A stretch of DNA of 7,450 bases, taken from the NCBI GenBank assembly GCA_011775825.1, contig JAABYK010000403.1, positions 1,194 through 8,643 of the forward strand. Reading direction: 5' to 3'. Position numbers and translations under genes: made by a program. The notes beneath the pieces are model-generated. The model saw only the letters and a program-made list of their open reading frames with translations. It did no database searches and was not told the origin of the DNA. The DNA comes from Candidatus Zhuqueibacterota bacterium (GTDB taxonomy: Bacteria; Zhuqueibacterota; Zhuqueibacteria; Oceanimicrobiales; Oceanimicrobiaceae). This document shows positions 7,407 through 7,450 of this stretch, one piece after another. How positions within the stretch are numbered: position 1 is the first letter of the stretch; each line of letters begins with the position of its first letter.

Positions 7407-7450
7407 ATAAGTATCATTTCTCATTTCGTTAATCGTCTGTTTAAACGGAA
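7381..7450. other. Leader region upstream of permease A, to window edge
   Basis: AT-rich non-coding DNA ahead of the first visible permease gene. No clear promoter hexamer pair with standard spacing was found. The best minus-strand candidate (TTAACG, then 16 bases, then TTATTT) matches consensus poorly. A promoter may be atypical, or the gene may be read from further upstream. Confidence 0.4.

Noticed and set aside
7439..7446. Palindrome GTTTAAAC upstream of permease A
   Set aside because: Symmetry does not extend beyond 8 bases and there is no second copy; chance is enough.

Overview
The window is a block of three large, co-oriented genes on the minus strand. Each encodes a roughly 800-residue membrane protein of the MacB/FtsX-type ABC-transporter permease superfamily. 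In transcription order (right to left) they are: permease A (7371 to 4960, complete, 803 aa), a short relic of the 3' end of another family member (about 4842 to 4804), permease B (4725 to 2326, complete, 799 aa), and permease C (from 2234, open for 744 codons and cut by the left edge about 46 codons before its expected end). The spacers are 234 and 91 bases, and no stretch over 300 bases lacks a gene. I found no plus-strand gene, RNA gene, CRISPR array, insertion sequence or integrase.

Each permease has the same internally duplicated design, read by eye. It runs: a basic N-terminus, one membrane helix, a long extracytoplasmic MacB_PCD-type domain, three helices with a cytoplasmic E-(V/I)-G-(M/I)-R-x-(V)-x-G-A loop, and then the same unit again. 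That gives eight membrane segments and two coupling-loop motifs per chain. None carries Walker A, signature or Walker B motifs, and no ATPase gene is visible. Any ATPase partner (a LolD/MacB/YbbA-type subunit in known relatives) must lie outside the window. The transported or extracted substrate cannot be read from the sequence.

Organism: this architecture and the N-terminal MFKNY(L/F)K-A-RN-type signature are common in Bacteroidota and related FCB or candidate-phylum lineages such as KSB1/Calditrichota and Ignavibacteria. All three starts have a good Shine-Dalgarno sequence (GGAGG or AGGAG), which is less typical of Bacteroidota proper, and base composition looks near 50% GC. I therefore lean towards a non-Bacteroidota member of that broad group, as inference only.

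The most interesting points are the 12-codon relic of a lost paralogue between A and B, an 11-bp inverted repeat that begins exactly where the relic's homology ends, and near-identical DNA shared by the C-terminal ends of B and C. Together they suggest an array that has been expanding, contracting and possibly exchanging sequence. I see no clearly new biological system here; it is best read as a tandem orphan-permease cluster.
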